Source: an uncultured Clostridia bacterium (GTDB lineage Bacteria > Bacillota > Clostridia > TANB77 > CAG-508). Taken from it: DNA of 64,000 nt. Below are positions 34,049 through 43,465 of the stretch, piece by piece (within the stretch, counting starts at the first letter, position 1; each line of letters starts with the position of its first letter). Both the position numbers and the translations under genes were made by a program. The DNA lies in the NCBI GenBank assembly GCA_934130935.1, contig CAKOYQ010000001.1:62001-126000 (forward strand), read 5' to 3'. A model generated the notes under the pieces. It saw nothing but the letters and a program-made list of their open reading frames with translations. It searched no databases and was not told where the DNA came from.

Positions 34049-34519
34049 TTAAAAAAATATCATATATGTTAATAATCCTAGGACACCCAATTTAGTCATA
34101 TCTTCTGTCATAAATGATTCTTCTTGAACCTTTTCGGCTTTTTCATCAACAACACTTATATTATAAGATTTGACATCTTGAATTTTAAAGTAAGTTTCAA
34201 AGTCCTTTGTTTTGTTTGCATCTAAATTTCCTATCTCTAAATAATTTGTTCCTAACAAATTTCCTCTTTCAGAATATAAATCTACTTTTAAATATTTTCC
34301 GCTTAAATTGTTATCTTCAGAATTTGTAACAATTCCATTAATTCTTCCATTTACTCTTGTGGCTTCCGCATTATTTACTGAAATTTGATTTGTTTGCTCC
34401 CATTTAGGAGTAATTGCTTTGTATGTTGAATTTATTCCATAATATATTAAAATATCCGATAATATCCAAAATAATACTAACCATATAGCATATTTGGCAA
34501 ATGTTTTTACTCTATCCAT
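34049..34519 (-). CDS. Membrane protein with FxLYD-like domain
   Basis: A 156-residue protein with a membrane helix at residues 9-28, an extracellular beta-rich domain (about 55-125: RVNGRINGIVTNSEDN, then KYLKVDLYSERGNLLGTNY and the IGNLDANKTKDFE turn), and a second short hydrophobic stretch at the end (LGVLGLLTYMIFF). The middle resembles the FxLYD or similar small beta-sandwich domains of Bacillota, often found in envelope proteins. Function unknown. It follows the cwlJ N-terminal part and the palindromic element at 34626 upstream. Confidence 0.6.
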   Translation of the reverse strand: MDRVKTFAKYAIWLVLFWILSDILIYYGINSTYKAITPKWEQTNQISVNNAEATRVNGRINGIVTNSEDNNLSGKYLKVDLYSERGNLLGTNYLEIGNLDANKTKDFETYFKIQDVKSYNISVVDEKAEKVQEESFMTEDMTKLGVLGLLTYMIFF

Positions 34520-34625
34520 AAAATCCTCCCTTAGTTCTTATATATTATACAATATTTTCCCTCTAATGGCAAGTATTTGTGTCTTATAAACCATTAAATA
34601 GTTACAGGATATGTTTTATTTTTCA

Positions 34626-34811
34626 AAGAGAGACTTAAATATAAGCTTTGAATGAAATGACGAATGTGCATGGAGAAATTTTAGAAATTCTTATGTAGTT
34701 TTATGGTAAGAGTTCACGATAGTGGAAAGGACCCATAAAGCAAATTAGAATTTCTTAAATTTCGTAATAAGCCGAGGAATGTAATGAAAAGCTTATATTT
34801 AAGTCTCTCTT
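34626..34811. repeat. Palindromic structured element, copy 2 (186 bp)
   Basis: The outer stem is AGAGAGACTTAAATATAAGC with its perfect complement at the other end (24 pairs). Inside, AATGAAATGACGAA is opposite CGAGGAATGTAATG as a conserved asymmetric loop, then a stem GAAATTTTAGAAATTCT pairing with AGAATTTCTTAAATTTC, a stem TTTATGG/CCATAAA, and the apex GTTCACGATAGTGGAA. The copy at 61182 is exactly the same length with compensatory changes in the stems. It lies between two minus-strand genes and has no ORF. The plus strand is the likelier RNA sense because the apex loop then reads as GAGA in the other copy, a GNRA tetraloop. Confidence 0.88.
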
Positions 34812-34857
34812 ATAAAAAATCAAAATCATTATCTTATAACATTGAATCAGTCAATCT

Positions 34858-35379
34858 CTATTTTATTTCTTCCCAAAACACCATATTTTCTATATTATTT
34901 CTTTTATAATGTGCTTCACTTGGTTTAGAATCTTTAGCAGGATATCCAACAGGCATCAATGCAACAATTTCATAATTTTGTGGAATTTTATATATCTCTC
35001 TTACTTTTTGAGAATCAAAATATCCTATCCATGTTGTACCTAACCCTAAATCTTGTATTTCAAACATCATATGTGTTGCAACTATGCTCGCATCCACTAC
35101 TCCTTCATCTCGATTATCGAATTTGCTCTTCCATGAAACATTTTTGTCATAACAAATAATAAACATTGTTTTAGCTCCCCAACCAAATTTTGTACATTCA
35201 CTTAATTGGGATAATTTCTCTTCATCTTGTATTACTAATATTCTTTGTGGTTGATAATTTACAGCTGTTGGAGCAACCCTAGCCGCTTCTAATATTTTAT
35301 CTATTTTGTCTCTTTCAACCTTTTGCTCTGTATAACTTCTGCATGAATACCTTGCTTTGGCAAGTTCTAAAAAATCCAT
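34858..35379 (-). CDS. Nitroreductase family protein
   Basis: A 173-residue FMN-dependent reductase. Visible family motifs: ARYSCRSYTEQKVERDKI at the start, EAARVAPTAVNYQPQR with phosphate-binding residues, and LGLGTTWIGYFD near the active site, ending with LMPVGYPAKDSKP. The length is that of the short, one-domain group without a ferredoxin part. Such enzymes reduce nitro compounds or quinones; the physiological substrate is not given by the sequence. The palindromic element at 34626 lies just downstream. Confidence 0.9.
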   Translation of the reverse strand: MDFLELAKARYSCRSYTEQKVERDKIDKILEAARVAPTAVNYQPQRILVIQDEEKLSQLSECTKFGWGAKTMFIICYDKNVSWKSKFDNRDEGVVDASIVATHMMFEIQDLGLGTTWIGYFDSQKVREIYKIPQNYEIVALMPVGYPAKDSKPSEAHYKRNNIENMVFWEEIK

Positions 35380-35510
35380 TAAAATATCTCCTCCTAGAAT
35401 AAACTTAATATTTAGTATTATAATAATTTAATTTCAAGAAGTCAATAAAATTTGAATATAACGTAACCAAAAAATTTATATAAAATATAATACAATGAAA
35501 GGAGTTTTAT

Positions 35511-36218
35511 ATGGATTACGAATTAATGATGAACGGAAATGTTAAGATTGGTCAACATGCCCCAGATTTTACAGCAGAAACTACATATGGACCTGTTAAA
35601 CTTGATGATTATAAAGGTAAATGGTTAGTGTTCTTCTCTCATCCAGGCGATTTTACCCCCGTATGTACCACTGAAATGATTGCATTTGCAAATGCACACT
35701 CATATTTTGAAAAACTAAATACATGTTTATTAGGATTGAGTATAGACAGCAATGCATCACACTTAGCATGGATGCATGACATCTATTGTATGACAGGGAT
35801 AGTTTTACCATTTCCAATAGTAGCTGATAGAAATGCTTTAATAGCAAGAAAATATGGCATGATTTCTAATGAAATTAGTACAACAGAAACTGTTAGAAAT
35901 GTATTTATCATTGATGATAAAGGAATTGTCAGAGTTATACTTGTATATCCTCTAAATATTGGCCGATTTATCCCAGAAATATTAAGAATCATTCAAGCTT
36001 TGCAAATGGCAGATTATTCTAAAGGTTCTACACCAGCTAATTGGATGCCTGGTCAACCTGTAATCATACCATCCCCAAAGACATATCCTCAATTACAAGA
36101 ACGTTTAGATTACATTAATCAAAATAATAATGGTATGAGTTGGTATTTAAGTTTTAAAAAACCACCAGAAATATGCGAAAAAGACACTTCTAAAAACTCA
36201 AACGATGATTGTAAATAG
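35511..36218 (+). CDS. Peroxiredoxin, Prx6 (1-Cys-like) type
   Basis: A 235-residue thiol peroxidase. The peroxidatic Cys is in HPGDFTPVCTTEMIAF near residue 50, with the conserved Thr and Arg nearby. The long C-terminal part (TPANWMPGQPVIIPSPKTYP) is of the Prx6 group. Cys residues near the C-terminus (CEKD and DDCK) could serve as resolving thiols. The ATG follows AAAGGAG by six bases. It complements rubrerythrin in peroxide defence. Single gene with a shared terminator downstream. Confidence 0.93.
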   Translation: MDYELMMNGNVKIGQHAPDFTAETTYGPVKLDDYKGKWLVFFSHPGDFTPVCTTEMIAFANAHSYFEKLNTCLLGLSIDSNASHLAWMHDIYCMTGIVLPFPIVADRNALIARKYGMISNEISTTETVRNVFIIDDKGIVRVILVYPLNIGRFIPEILRIIQALQMADYSKGSTPANWMPGQPVIIPSPKTYPQLQERLDYINQNNNGMSWYLSFKKPPEICEKDTSKNSNDDCK

Positions 36219-36229
36219 ATTTAAAGATT

Positions 36230-36265
36230 AAAGAAAAGGAACCTCTAGGCTCCTCTTTCTTTTAA
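36230..36265. terminator. Bidirectional terminator, stop codon in the loop
   Basis: AAAGAAAAGGAACC pairs with GGCTCCTCTTTCTTT with one bulge, flanked by A and T runs. The stop codon of the convergent YhgE gene (36245-36247) lies in the loop. Confidence 0.7.
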
Positions 36266-38467
36266 TTTTTTATTTTTAACTATGTCAACACCATATGTTA
36301 TTGCTAATGTACAAATAGTTATAGACATCAAAATCATAATATAACTACCCTTGAAATTTGTAGCAGTAGGAACTAAAATTTCTCTCAATAATTTAATTGA
36401 ATATGTCATTGGCAAATAAGGTGTTACTGATTGAAATCCTTTATCTATTGTCTCTATTGGGAATGTACCCCCAGATGCTGCTAGTTGTAAAACAAGAATT
36501 ATTAGTGCTAAAAATTTTCCAATATCTCCAAAGTTTCTAATTAGGAATTGAATGATACTTGTAAATGTAATACCTATTAAGATACTAGCAAAATAATATA
36601 ATGCACTATTTTGAACTTCATATCCTAAACCTAATTTTAACAATGCTGCAACTATTATTCCTTGAATTGCGCCTATTGCTATATAAATTATATTCTGTAA
36701 AAACTTCTTTTCACTATTATGGTCTAAAATTCCAAATCTATGCTTTTGATCATAATACAATACCACATAACACATTAATGCTCCTACCCACAAACCAATA
36801 CATAAGAATAGTGGAGTAAATGCTATACCATAAGAATTAACTTTTCCATATTCTTCTGTCTTAAATTCTACTGGGTCTTCTGCAAACTCTTCAATACCTG
36901 AAAGGCTTTTTAAATCATTATTAGTAGTTTCAATATTTTTATTTATTTCATCATTAAATTCTTGTAAACCATCTGTTAATTGTGTGCTTCCAGAATATAA
37001 TGAATCTGTTCCAGCAGATAATTTATTTAAAGCTGTTTTTACTTGTATAGAACTACTGTCTAATTTCTCTAAACCACTTTTTAAACTATTACTTCCACCT
37101 AACAATTTAGTAGTTCCATTTTTTAAACTTCTTACACCAGACTGCAATGATTTAGTACCTATTTGAACTTGTGCTAATGCAGATTGTAAATTTGTTATTC
37201 CTGATGTAATCTGTCCTAATGATTCAGACTTTTTAGCTAATAGTTGAGTACCAGTATATAACTCATTTGAACCTGCTTTTACAGCTCCTTCTAAACCTAT
37301 TAATTGGTTAGCACCAGCCATTATAGTTGGCTCCATCTTAGTCAATGCAGTTTCAGATGTTTTTATACCTGTTCCATTTTTTGTTAATGATTCTATCTCT
37401 TTACTTTCAATAATATTTTTAGCTTTTATCGCTAATTTTTGAACATTAGCATCTTCGCTATTCTGTAATTCAGATAGTTCTGTTAATAACTCGGAAATTT
37501 GAGTATTTGATTCATTAACTGAATCAATATATTTATTTACATTTCCTAATAAATAATTTGTTCCATTTATATATCCTATTGTTCCATTTGCTAGAGATGT
37601 TGCTCCATCTGCATATGCAGATAATTTAATATTTAAGTTCCCAGCCCCATTATTTATATCTGTAATACCATTTGATAATGCTTGAACACCATCAGCTCCT
37701 TTTGCAGCTAAATCGTTAACTCCAGAATTTATTTGAGAAACCGCATTATTTAATGAATCAGAACCTGTGTTTAATGTATCAACACCAGAGCTTACTTGAT
37801 TAAGACCACTTTCTAAAGATTTACTTCCTTCATATGCTGAATTTACACCAGTATTAAATTCTGTATAACTATTGTTTAAAGTTGTAGTTCCATCATTAAC
37901 TTCCTTAATTCCATTAGTCAAAGTCTCTGAACCATTTAATAATTGACCTGATGCATCAGATATCTTTTCTAAACTGTCAGGCACACTTTTTAAATTATCA
38001 GATAAATTTCCTACTATTGCACCACTAACCTTTGCTTGTAAATTAATCTCCATAGTCTTTACCGCACTGTTAATTATTTGAGAAGATAAATAGTTTGATG
38101 CTTGATTTGGACTATATGTTATAGTTGATATTTGTTTATCTGTTGTTGAAGCACTATTTAAACTCTTAGTAAAATTACTAGGAATAGTTATAGTAGCATA
38201 ATACTTACCATTTTGCATACCTTCATTTGCCTCATCTAATGTTACAGGACATATATCAAAAGTTCCATCATCTTGCAAAGATTTTAAAAATTCATTTCCC
38301 TGATTTTCATTGTTTTCGCCATCATCTAAATTAACTACAGCAATTTTTAATCCTTTCAAATCACCATATGGGTCCCAATAAGATTTTAGATAGAAAAAAC
38401 TGTATATTATTGGTATTAATAAAACAACCGCAAAAATTATAACTTCTAAAATTTTTTCTTTTTTCAT
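36245..38467 (-). CDS. YhgE/Pip family membrane protein
   Basis: A 740-residue protein with the YhgE/Pip layout: one N-terminal membrane helix (residues 9-27), a long extracytoplasmic region, and five or six C-terminal helices (after about residue 555). VVNLDDG near residue 44 is conserved. The middle (about 165-520) is full of heptad-like repeats with LNSG and GSNSL-type turns, predicted as extended helical hairpins. Relatives include the phage infection protein Pip and proteins linked to type VII secretion. It forms a two-gene unit with the TetR regulator, three bases upstream. Confidence 0.88.
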   Translation of the reverse strand: MKKEKILEVIIFAVVLLIPIIYSFFYLKSYWDPYGDLKGLKIAVVNLDDGENNENQGNEFLKSLQDDGTFDICPVTLDEANEGMQNGKYYATITIPSNFTKSLNSASTTDKQISTITYSPNQASNYLSSQIINSAVKTMEINLQAKVSGAIVGNLSDNLKSVPDSLEKISDASGQLLNGSETLTNGIKEVNDGTTTLNNSYTEFNTGVNSAYEGSKSLESGLNQVSSGVDTLNTGSDSLNNAVSQINSGVNDLAAKGADGVQALSNGITDINNGAGNLNIKLSAYADGATSLANGTIGYINGTNYLLGNVNKYIDSVNESNTQISELLTELSELQNSEDANVQKLAIKAKNIIESKEIESLTKNGTGIKTSETALTKMEPTIMAGANQLIGLEGAVKAGSNELYTGTQLLAKKSESLGQITSGITNLQSALAQVQIGTKSLQSGVRSLKNGTTKLLGGSNSLKSGLEKLDSSSIQVKTALNKLSAGTDSLYSGSTQLTDGLQEFNDEINKNIETTNNDLKSLSGIEEFAEDPVEFKTEEYGKVNSYGIAFTPLFLCIGLWVGALMCYVVLYYDQKHRFGILDHNSEKKFLQNIIYIAIGAIQGIIVAALLKLGLGYEVQNSALYYFASILIGITFTSIIQFLIRNFGDIGKFLALIILVLQLAASGGTFPIETIDKGFQSVTPYLPMTYSIKLLREILVPTATNFKGSYIMILMSITICTLAITYGVDIVKNKKLKERGA

Positions 38468-38470
38468 AAA

Positions 38471-39043
38471 TTAATCAACATCCTTTCTTAAACCATTTTT
38501 TAAAATCTCAGAAATACTACTTGCTATCATTTGTTCATCTAATTCTTTTTCGTGTTCATTCCATTCAAACATTAAAGCAATATACATTTTGTATATTAAA
38601 AATGAAGTAATATCTGCATTTTTATAATCAATGTAACCATTTTCTTTAGCTTTTTCTAGTTTTGTCTTTATATAATTTTGTATCTGTGTATCAATTAATT
38701 CTAAACTATTTATAATAACAGGATTTTTAAGCCATTCTGCTTCTTTTGTTATAATATTTAAAAAATCTTTATCTTTTCTATATTTTAAAAGACTATAAAT
38801 AGATTGATTTACAGTTTCAAAAAAATCCAAATTTTTATTATCTATTTCTTCTACAATGTTTTTCATATTAACAATTTCTTCTTGTATAAAATATTTTAAT
38901 AAGTCTTCTTTACTAGAAAAATAAGAATAAATAGTTTTTTTAGTTACATTAGCTTCTCTTGCTATTTCATCCATAGAAACTTTTTTAAATCCATATTTAT
39001 GAAATAACAACCTTGCAGATTCAATAACATTTTCTTTCTTCAT
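38471..39043 (-). CDS. TetR-family regulator
   Basis: A 190-residue dimeric repressor. The HTH is ARLLFHKYGFKKVSMDEI with REANVTKKTIYSYFSSK as helices 2 and 3; the rest is the helical ligand-binding domain. It is cotranscribed with the YhgE gene (three-base gap), so it probably controls the pair. The ligand is unknown. Confidence 0.93.
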   Translation of the reverse strand: MKKENVIESARLLFHKYGFKKVSMDEIAREANVTKKTIYSYFSSKEDLLKYFIQEEIVNMKNIVEEIDNKNLDFFETVNQSIYSLLKYRKDKDFLNIITKEAEWLKNPVIINSLELIDTQIQNYIKTKLEKAKENGYIDYKNADITSFLIYKMYIALMFEWNEHEKELDEQMIASSISEILKNGLRKDVD

Positions 39044-39138
39044 TTAAATTCCCCCCTCTGTATGAATGTTTTTACACTAATATACTCATCTAGTGATTTA
39101 GTATATCATATTTTAAGGAAAATGTCAACACATTTGCC

Positions 39139-39178
39139 ACAAAAAAACAAAAAGGCCATATTTAGCCTTTTCGTTTTT
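39139..39178 (-). terminator. Terminator of the P-type ATPase gene
   Basis: On the minus strand AAAAGGC pairs with GCCTTTT around TAAATATG and is followed by TTTGTTTTTTT. It lies 17 bases after the ATPase stop codon. Confidence 0.75.
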
Positions 39179-39194
39179 TGTTGCTATATTTTTT

Positions 39195-41993
39195 TTATTC
39201 ACCTGCAACTGTATTTACTTTAAATAATTTTAATAATTCAACAATGGCTATTGGTGCTAACACTAATGCCATAACTTCTATCATGTTTCCAAGTGGTAGA
39301 ATTGGTATACTAAACACGTGTCTTAAAGCAGGGACAGTCAATATTATAACCATTAAAAATGCTGAAAAAAGAACAGCCCATATTAATATCGGATTGCCTA
39401 ATATTCCTGTTTTAAATATTGAATTTTTATTATCACGTATATTAAATACATGAACTAATTCAGAAAATGCTAATACGATAAATACCATAGTTTGGCCAAT
39501 CTCAATTTTAATTTCTTCTTTAGATATATATTCTCCGCCATTTGCTAATACTTCGTCCAAATTATCTATTTCTTCAGCTGATATTACCTGGTTCTCGTAT
39601 GATATCATAGTTGGTAATTTATCATCAGGTGTTGCTAATCCTATTAGAAATGCTATAAGTGTAAGTAATCCAATCATTACACCTTGATATATAATTCTAA
39701 AAGTTCTACCTTTTGTAAATATTCCCTCATCCTTTTTTATTGGTTTTCTATTCATTACATCTTTATTCGCTGGATCAAATGCTAATGCCAATGCAGGAAA
39801 TGTATCTGTTACAAGGTTTATCCATAATATATGAATTGGAAGTAAAACTTGTATCATTGTTACATCAGATATGCCAAACCAACTAGCTATTGCTGGAGCA
39901 AATAATGTAGCCAATAGTAATACTATAACCTCTCCAACATTACATGAAATTAAAAATTGTATTACTTTTAGAATATTATCATATATACGTCTTCCCTCTT
40001 CAACTGCTGATACTATTGTTGCAAAATTATCATCTGTTAAAATAACATCTGCAGCTTCTTTTGCAACTTCTGTTCCAACTTTTCCCATTGCACATCCAAT
40101 ATCAGATGTTTTCAATGCTGGGCTATCATTTACACCATCACCTGTCATAGCAACTACTTCACCATTTGCTTGCCAAGCTTTTACTATACGGACTTTATGT
40201 TCAGGTGATACTCTTGCATACACTGAATATTTTCTTATATCTTTTGTTAATTGTTCATCAGATATCTTATCTAGCTCCAGTCCTGTTAGAGCCTCATTCT
40301 CATTTTCTAATATTCCTAATTTTTTTGCAATCGCAACTGCTGTAATTTTATGATCTCCTGTAATCATTACAGTTTTGATTCCTGCATGTTTACATTTTTC
40401 AACAGCTTTTTTAGCCTCTTCTCTTGGCGGATCTATCATCCCAACCATTCCTATAAATGTAAGACCGCTTTCTATTGTTTTCATTTCTTCTTTTGACGGC
40501 TTATGGTCAATTTCTTTATATGCAAATGCCAATACTCTTAGTGCATCTTTTGCCATATCTTCATTGTTTTCTCTTATCCAATTAGCATATTCATCTATGT
40601 TTGTTTTTACTTCACCTTTGAATAAATATGAATTACATATTTTTAATAATTCATCTACTCCACCTTTTGTATAAATTGTATATTTTCCGTTGTTTTCATT
40701 TACAGTTGTCATTAATTTTCTTTCAGAATCAAATGGTATTTCTTCTACTCTTTTGTTTTCTCTATAAATTGATTGTTCATAATCTTGTTTTAATGCCATA
40801 TCTATTAATGCTGTTTCTGTAGGATCTCCTGTAATTTCGCAATTTTCAAGTATCCTAGAATCATTGCATAACATACAGTTGTATACTAATTTATTAAAAT
40901 CATCTGTTGCATCAACTTTTTCTAAATCTACTGTTGTATCATTGCAAAATATTTTTTCAACAGTCATTTTGTTTTGTGTCAATGTTCCTGTTTTATCTGA
41001 ACATATTACTGTACTGCTACCTAAAGTTTCTACAGCTGGTAATTTTTTTACAATAGCATGCTTCTTTACCATTTTTTGAACACCTATCGCTAATACTATT
41101 GTTGAAACAGCAACTAATCCTTCTGGTATTACAGCTACTGCAAGTGATACAGCTGTCATAAACATTCCAACTACACTCTTTCCTTGTAATAGACCTATAA
41201 CAAATATTACTGCACATATTACTAAAGCTGCAATTCCAAGTGTTTTTCCTAAACTGTTTAATCTTGTTTGAAGTGGTGTTTCTTGTTTTTCTGTATTATT
41301 TAACATCCCTGCAATTTTACCAACTTCTGTATTCATACCAGTCTCAACTACAACTGCTTTTCCTCTACCATATGTAATTAAACTTGATGAAAACAACATA
41401 TTTACTCTATCGCCAATTCCAATTTCAGTTCCCTCGATAGCCATTATCTCTTTTTCTACTGGTACAGATTCACCTGTTAGTGAACTTTCTTGAGCTTTTA
41501 AATTAACAGCCTCTACTATTCTTAAATCAGCTGAGACATAATCTCCTGTTTCTATTATTACTATATCTCCAGGTACCAACTCTCTCGCAGGAATAATTTG
41601 TTCCTTTCCATCTCTTATAACTTTTGCAGCATGTTCACTTAGTTTCTTTAATGCCTCTAATGATTTTTCAGCTTTGCTTTCTTGTGCTACTCCAATTACT
41701 GCATTTAGTAATACTACTATTAATATTATTATTGTATCAGTAAATCCCTCTCCTTGTGCAACTCCTACTACTCCTGAAACTATTGCAGCTATTATTAATA
41801 CTATTATTGAAAAATCTTTAAATTGAGCTATAAATTTTTTAATTAATGATTCTTTTTTCTTTTCTTTTAATTCATTAAGTCCATATTTTTCTTTATTCTC
41901 TGTCAACTTAATATTGCTTAAACCTTTTTCCAAATTTGTTCCTAGCTCTTTTTCAACATCTTTTACTTCTTTGTTAAACCACTGCTTTTCCAT
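39195..41993 (-). CDS. P-type cation ATPase (Ca2+/Mn2+ type)
   Basis: A 932-residue P2-type ATPase. Membrane helices lie at about 55-100, 245-310 and the C-terminal 200 residues. The phosphorylation motif is CSDKTGTLTQNKM, the actuator motif LTGESVPVEKE, the hinge AMTGDGVNDSPALK, and PEGL in helix 4 is the ion-site signature of the P2 calcium pump group. Such pumps move Ca2+, and some relatives move Mn2+. The leader upstream contains a yybP-ykoY-type riboswitch, which senses Mn2+, so Mn2+ efflux is the better guess here. A terminator follows. Confidence 0.92.
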   Translation of the reverse strand: MEKQWFNKEVKDVEKELGTNLEKGLSNIKLTENKEKYGLNELKEKKKESLIKKFIAQFKDFSIIVLIIAAIVSGVVGVAQGEGFTDTIIILIVVLLNAVIGVAQESKAEKSLEALKKLSEHAAKVIRDGKEQIIPARELVPGDIVIIETGDYVSADLRIVEAVNLKAQESSLTGESVPVEKEIMAIEGTEIGIGDRVNMLFSSSLITYGRGKAVVVETGMNTEVGKIAGMLNNTEKQETPLQTRLNSLGKTLGIAALVICAVIFVIGLLQGKSVVGMFMTAVSLAVAVIPEGLVAVSTIVLAIGVQKMVKKHAIVKKLPAVETLGSSTVICSDKTGTLTQNKMTVEKIFCNDTTVDLEKVDATDDFNKLVYNCMLCNDSRILENCEITGDPTETALIDMALKQDYEQSIYRENKRVEEIPFDSERKLMTTVNENNGKYTIYTKGGVDELLKICNSYLFKGEVKTNIDEYANWIRENNEDMAKDALRVLAFAYKEIDHKPSKEEMKTIESGLTFIGMVGMIDPPREEAKKAVEKCKHAGIKTVMITGDHKITAVAIAKKLGILENENEALTGLELDKISDEQLTKDIRKYSVYARVSPEHKVRIVKAWQANGEVVAMTGDGVNDSPALKTSDIGCAMGKVGTEVAKEAADVILTDDNFATIVSAVEEGRRIYDNILKVIQFLISCNVGEVIVLLLATLFAPAIASWFGISDVTMIQVLLPIHILWINLVTDTFPALALAFDPANKDVMNRKPIKKDEGIFTKGRTFRIIYQGVMIGLLTLIAFLIGLATPDDKLPTMISYENQVISAEEIDNLDEVLANGGEYISKEEIKIEIGQTMVFIVLAFSELVHVFNIRDNKNSIFKTGILGNPILIWAVLFSAFLMVIILTVPALRHVFSIPILPLGNMIEVMALVLAPIAIVELLKLFKVNTVAGE

Positions 41994-42065
41994 TTACATC
42001 TTTCCTTTCTTCATTATTAGTCTAAATCAATTCTTTTTATTATATTATAACCATTTATGAAAATA

Positions 42066-42235
42066 ATAAGACTCTTAAAGAAAAAATACATAATTTTTTC
42101 TTTAAAAGTCTCGTTTACTTTCTACTTGATGTCTGTTATTCTTTCGAACAAGCTTGCTAACCAGATTTACTTTCTATAAAAATAGAAAAATCGCGATTGT
42201 TGATTAGCAATTTAAAACTACTCCCTTTTAAGGTT
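42066..42235 (-). promoter_or_regulatory. yybP-ykoY-type Mn2+ riboswitch with terminator
   Basis: On the minus strand the leader begins CTTAAAAGGGAGTAG and ends with GACTTTTAAAG, the two sides of P1. Between lie TTGCTAATCAACA pairing with TGGTTAGCAAG, and GGTTAGCAAG, a match to the conserved yybP-ykoY sequence. The CTTTTAAAG strand of P1 also forms the 5' arm of a terminator (42068-42111: GACTTTTAAAGAAAAAA with TTTTTTCTTTAAGAGTC), so ligand binding would prevent termination. Family members bind Mn2+ and control Mn2+ efflux genes. Confidence 0.82.
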
Positions 42236-42439
42236 ATATATATAAAGTTCTTTATAGTTATTCTTAGTTATAAAAAACTAAAGTACTAAAAAGTATTAAT
42301 TAATTATATGACGATTATACATATATTATTCTTGCTTGTCAAGTTTTATTTGTAAATATTTTTTAAATATTAAGAATAATATTTAAAAAATAATTGACTT
42401 AAAAGAAAAATTGTGATATAAATATTAAGTATTAAAAAT

Positions 42440-42514
42440 GGCCCGTTGGTCAAGCGGTTAAGACGCCACCCTCTCAAGGTGGAATCATGAGTTCGATTCT
42501 CGTACGGGTCACCA
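42440..42514 (+). tRNA. tRNA-Glu (anticodon CUC)
   Basis: A complete 75-nt cloverleaf with encoded CCA. The acceptor stem is GGCCCGT/ACGGGTC (one G-U pair), the anticodon stem CCACC/GGTGG with loop CTCTCAA, giving anticodon CTC for GAG, and the T loop reads GTTCGATTC. It stands alone on the plus strand, opposite to its neighbours. Confidence 0.95.
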
Positions 42515-42540
42515 TAATAATTTTATACTAACACATATAA

Positions 42541-42581
42541 AGAAAAAACATTACTAAATTTTAATTAGTAATGTTTTTTCT
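42541..42581 (+). terminator. Terminator of tRNA-Glu
   Basis: AGAAAAAACATTACTA pairs perfectly with TAGTAATGTTTTTTCT around an AT-rich loop of about 9 bases. Confidence 0.85.
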
Positions 42582-42618
42582 TATATACGAAGAAACAACT
42601 AAAAGTAGCCACAATGAG

Positions 42619-43377
42619 CTACTTTATAAAGTCATCTAACTGTCTATATCTAATTATGAAAAATACTGCTCCAATCAAAAGTATTATTGATATTGTAATT
42701 ATAGTACTTTTTATTCCAGCTTTAGGCAAATTTTGACCTGCTAAAGACTTATCTATTATCGAACTCTCTTGGTCAACTTCATCTATTTCATCATTAGAAT
42801 TTTCATCTTCCGAACTATCTTCATCATCACTAGGCTCTTCTTCATTCTCATCATCTGGGCTTTCTTCTGTGTCATCTTGTTCTTCATCTCCGTTGTCTAA
42901 GTTGTCTTGACTGTCATCATTCAAATCGTCTTCATCTGAATTATCTGCATCTGCACTAAGTGTATCTCCAACTTTATAATCTACCCATTCCTTTACAGCT
43001 GAAATATTTTCTTTTGTTTCATCTATATTTTCATCTGATAAATCTCTCGTTTGTGCCTTAAGTTCTGTGCTTATTGAAGTTTTTATTAGTGGGTTTATTC
43101 CTACTATATTATTAAATTTGCCAATATCTGAACTTAATTTTTGTTTCAATGAATTATTGACTTTTGTTGCATTATATAAATCTTCATGTATCATATCCAC
43201 TACTTTTTTTAATTGTTTTAAATCCCCTAAGTCATCTTCATGTTTTTCTAATAAATTCTTTAAGTTCTTGCTTTTTGTACTCGCATAAACAGTATTAGTA
43301 TTTGCACACACAAGTACTAATAAACACATTAATACGATAGATAGCAACTTTTTATTTGCATTTATAAATTTTTTCAT
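42619..43377 (-). CDS. Secreted acidic wall protein with LPKAG signal
   Basis: A 252-residue exported protein. A signal peptide (residues 1-32, ending VYA) is followed by a helical part (about 35-135) with heptad-like Leu spacing, then a very acidic low-complexity tract (about 140-205) of Asp, Glu, Ser and Asn, and finally NLPKAGIKS, a hydrophobic helix and a short tail. The LPxAG ending is like that of the protein at 19930-20328. The acidic tract probably spans the wall. Function unknown. A lone gene between the tRNA-Glu and the VirD4-like gene. Confidence 0.7.
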   Translation of the reverse strand: MKKFINANKKLLSIVLMCLLVLVCANTNTVYASTKSKNLKNLLEKHEDDLGDLKQLKKVVDMIHEDLYNATKVNNSLKQKLSSDIGKFNNIVGINPLIKTSISTELKAQTRDLSDENIDETKENISAVKEWVDYKVGDTLSADADNSDEDDLNDDSQDNLDNGDEEQDDTEESPDDENEEEPSDDEDSSEDENSNDEIDEVDQESSIIDKSLAGQNLPKAGIKSTIITISIILLIGAVFFIIRYRQLDDFIK

Positions 43378-43465
43378 TTTTTCATCTTCCTCATATTCTT
43401 TTGTTTAATTTTTTCTCTATACTGAAAGTATATCACATTATGTCTATTAAAGTCAATACCATTAA

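Noticed and set aside
34626..34811. Ordinary MITE for the palindromic elements
   Set aside because: Terminal arms are not conserved between copies while the interior is; a transposase-recognised end would be conserved.
42540..42600. Hairpin after tRNA-Glu as an attenuator of the LPKAG gene
   Set aside because: It is a strong plus-strand terminator, whereas the LPKAG gene is on the minus strand.
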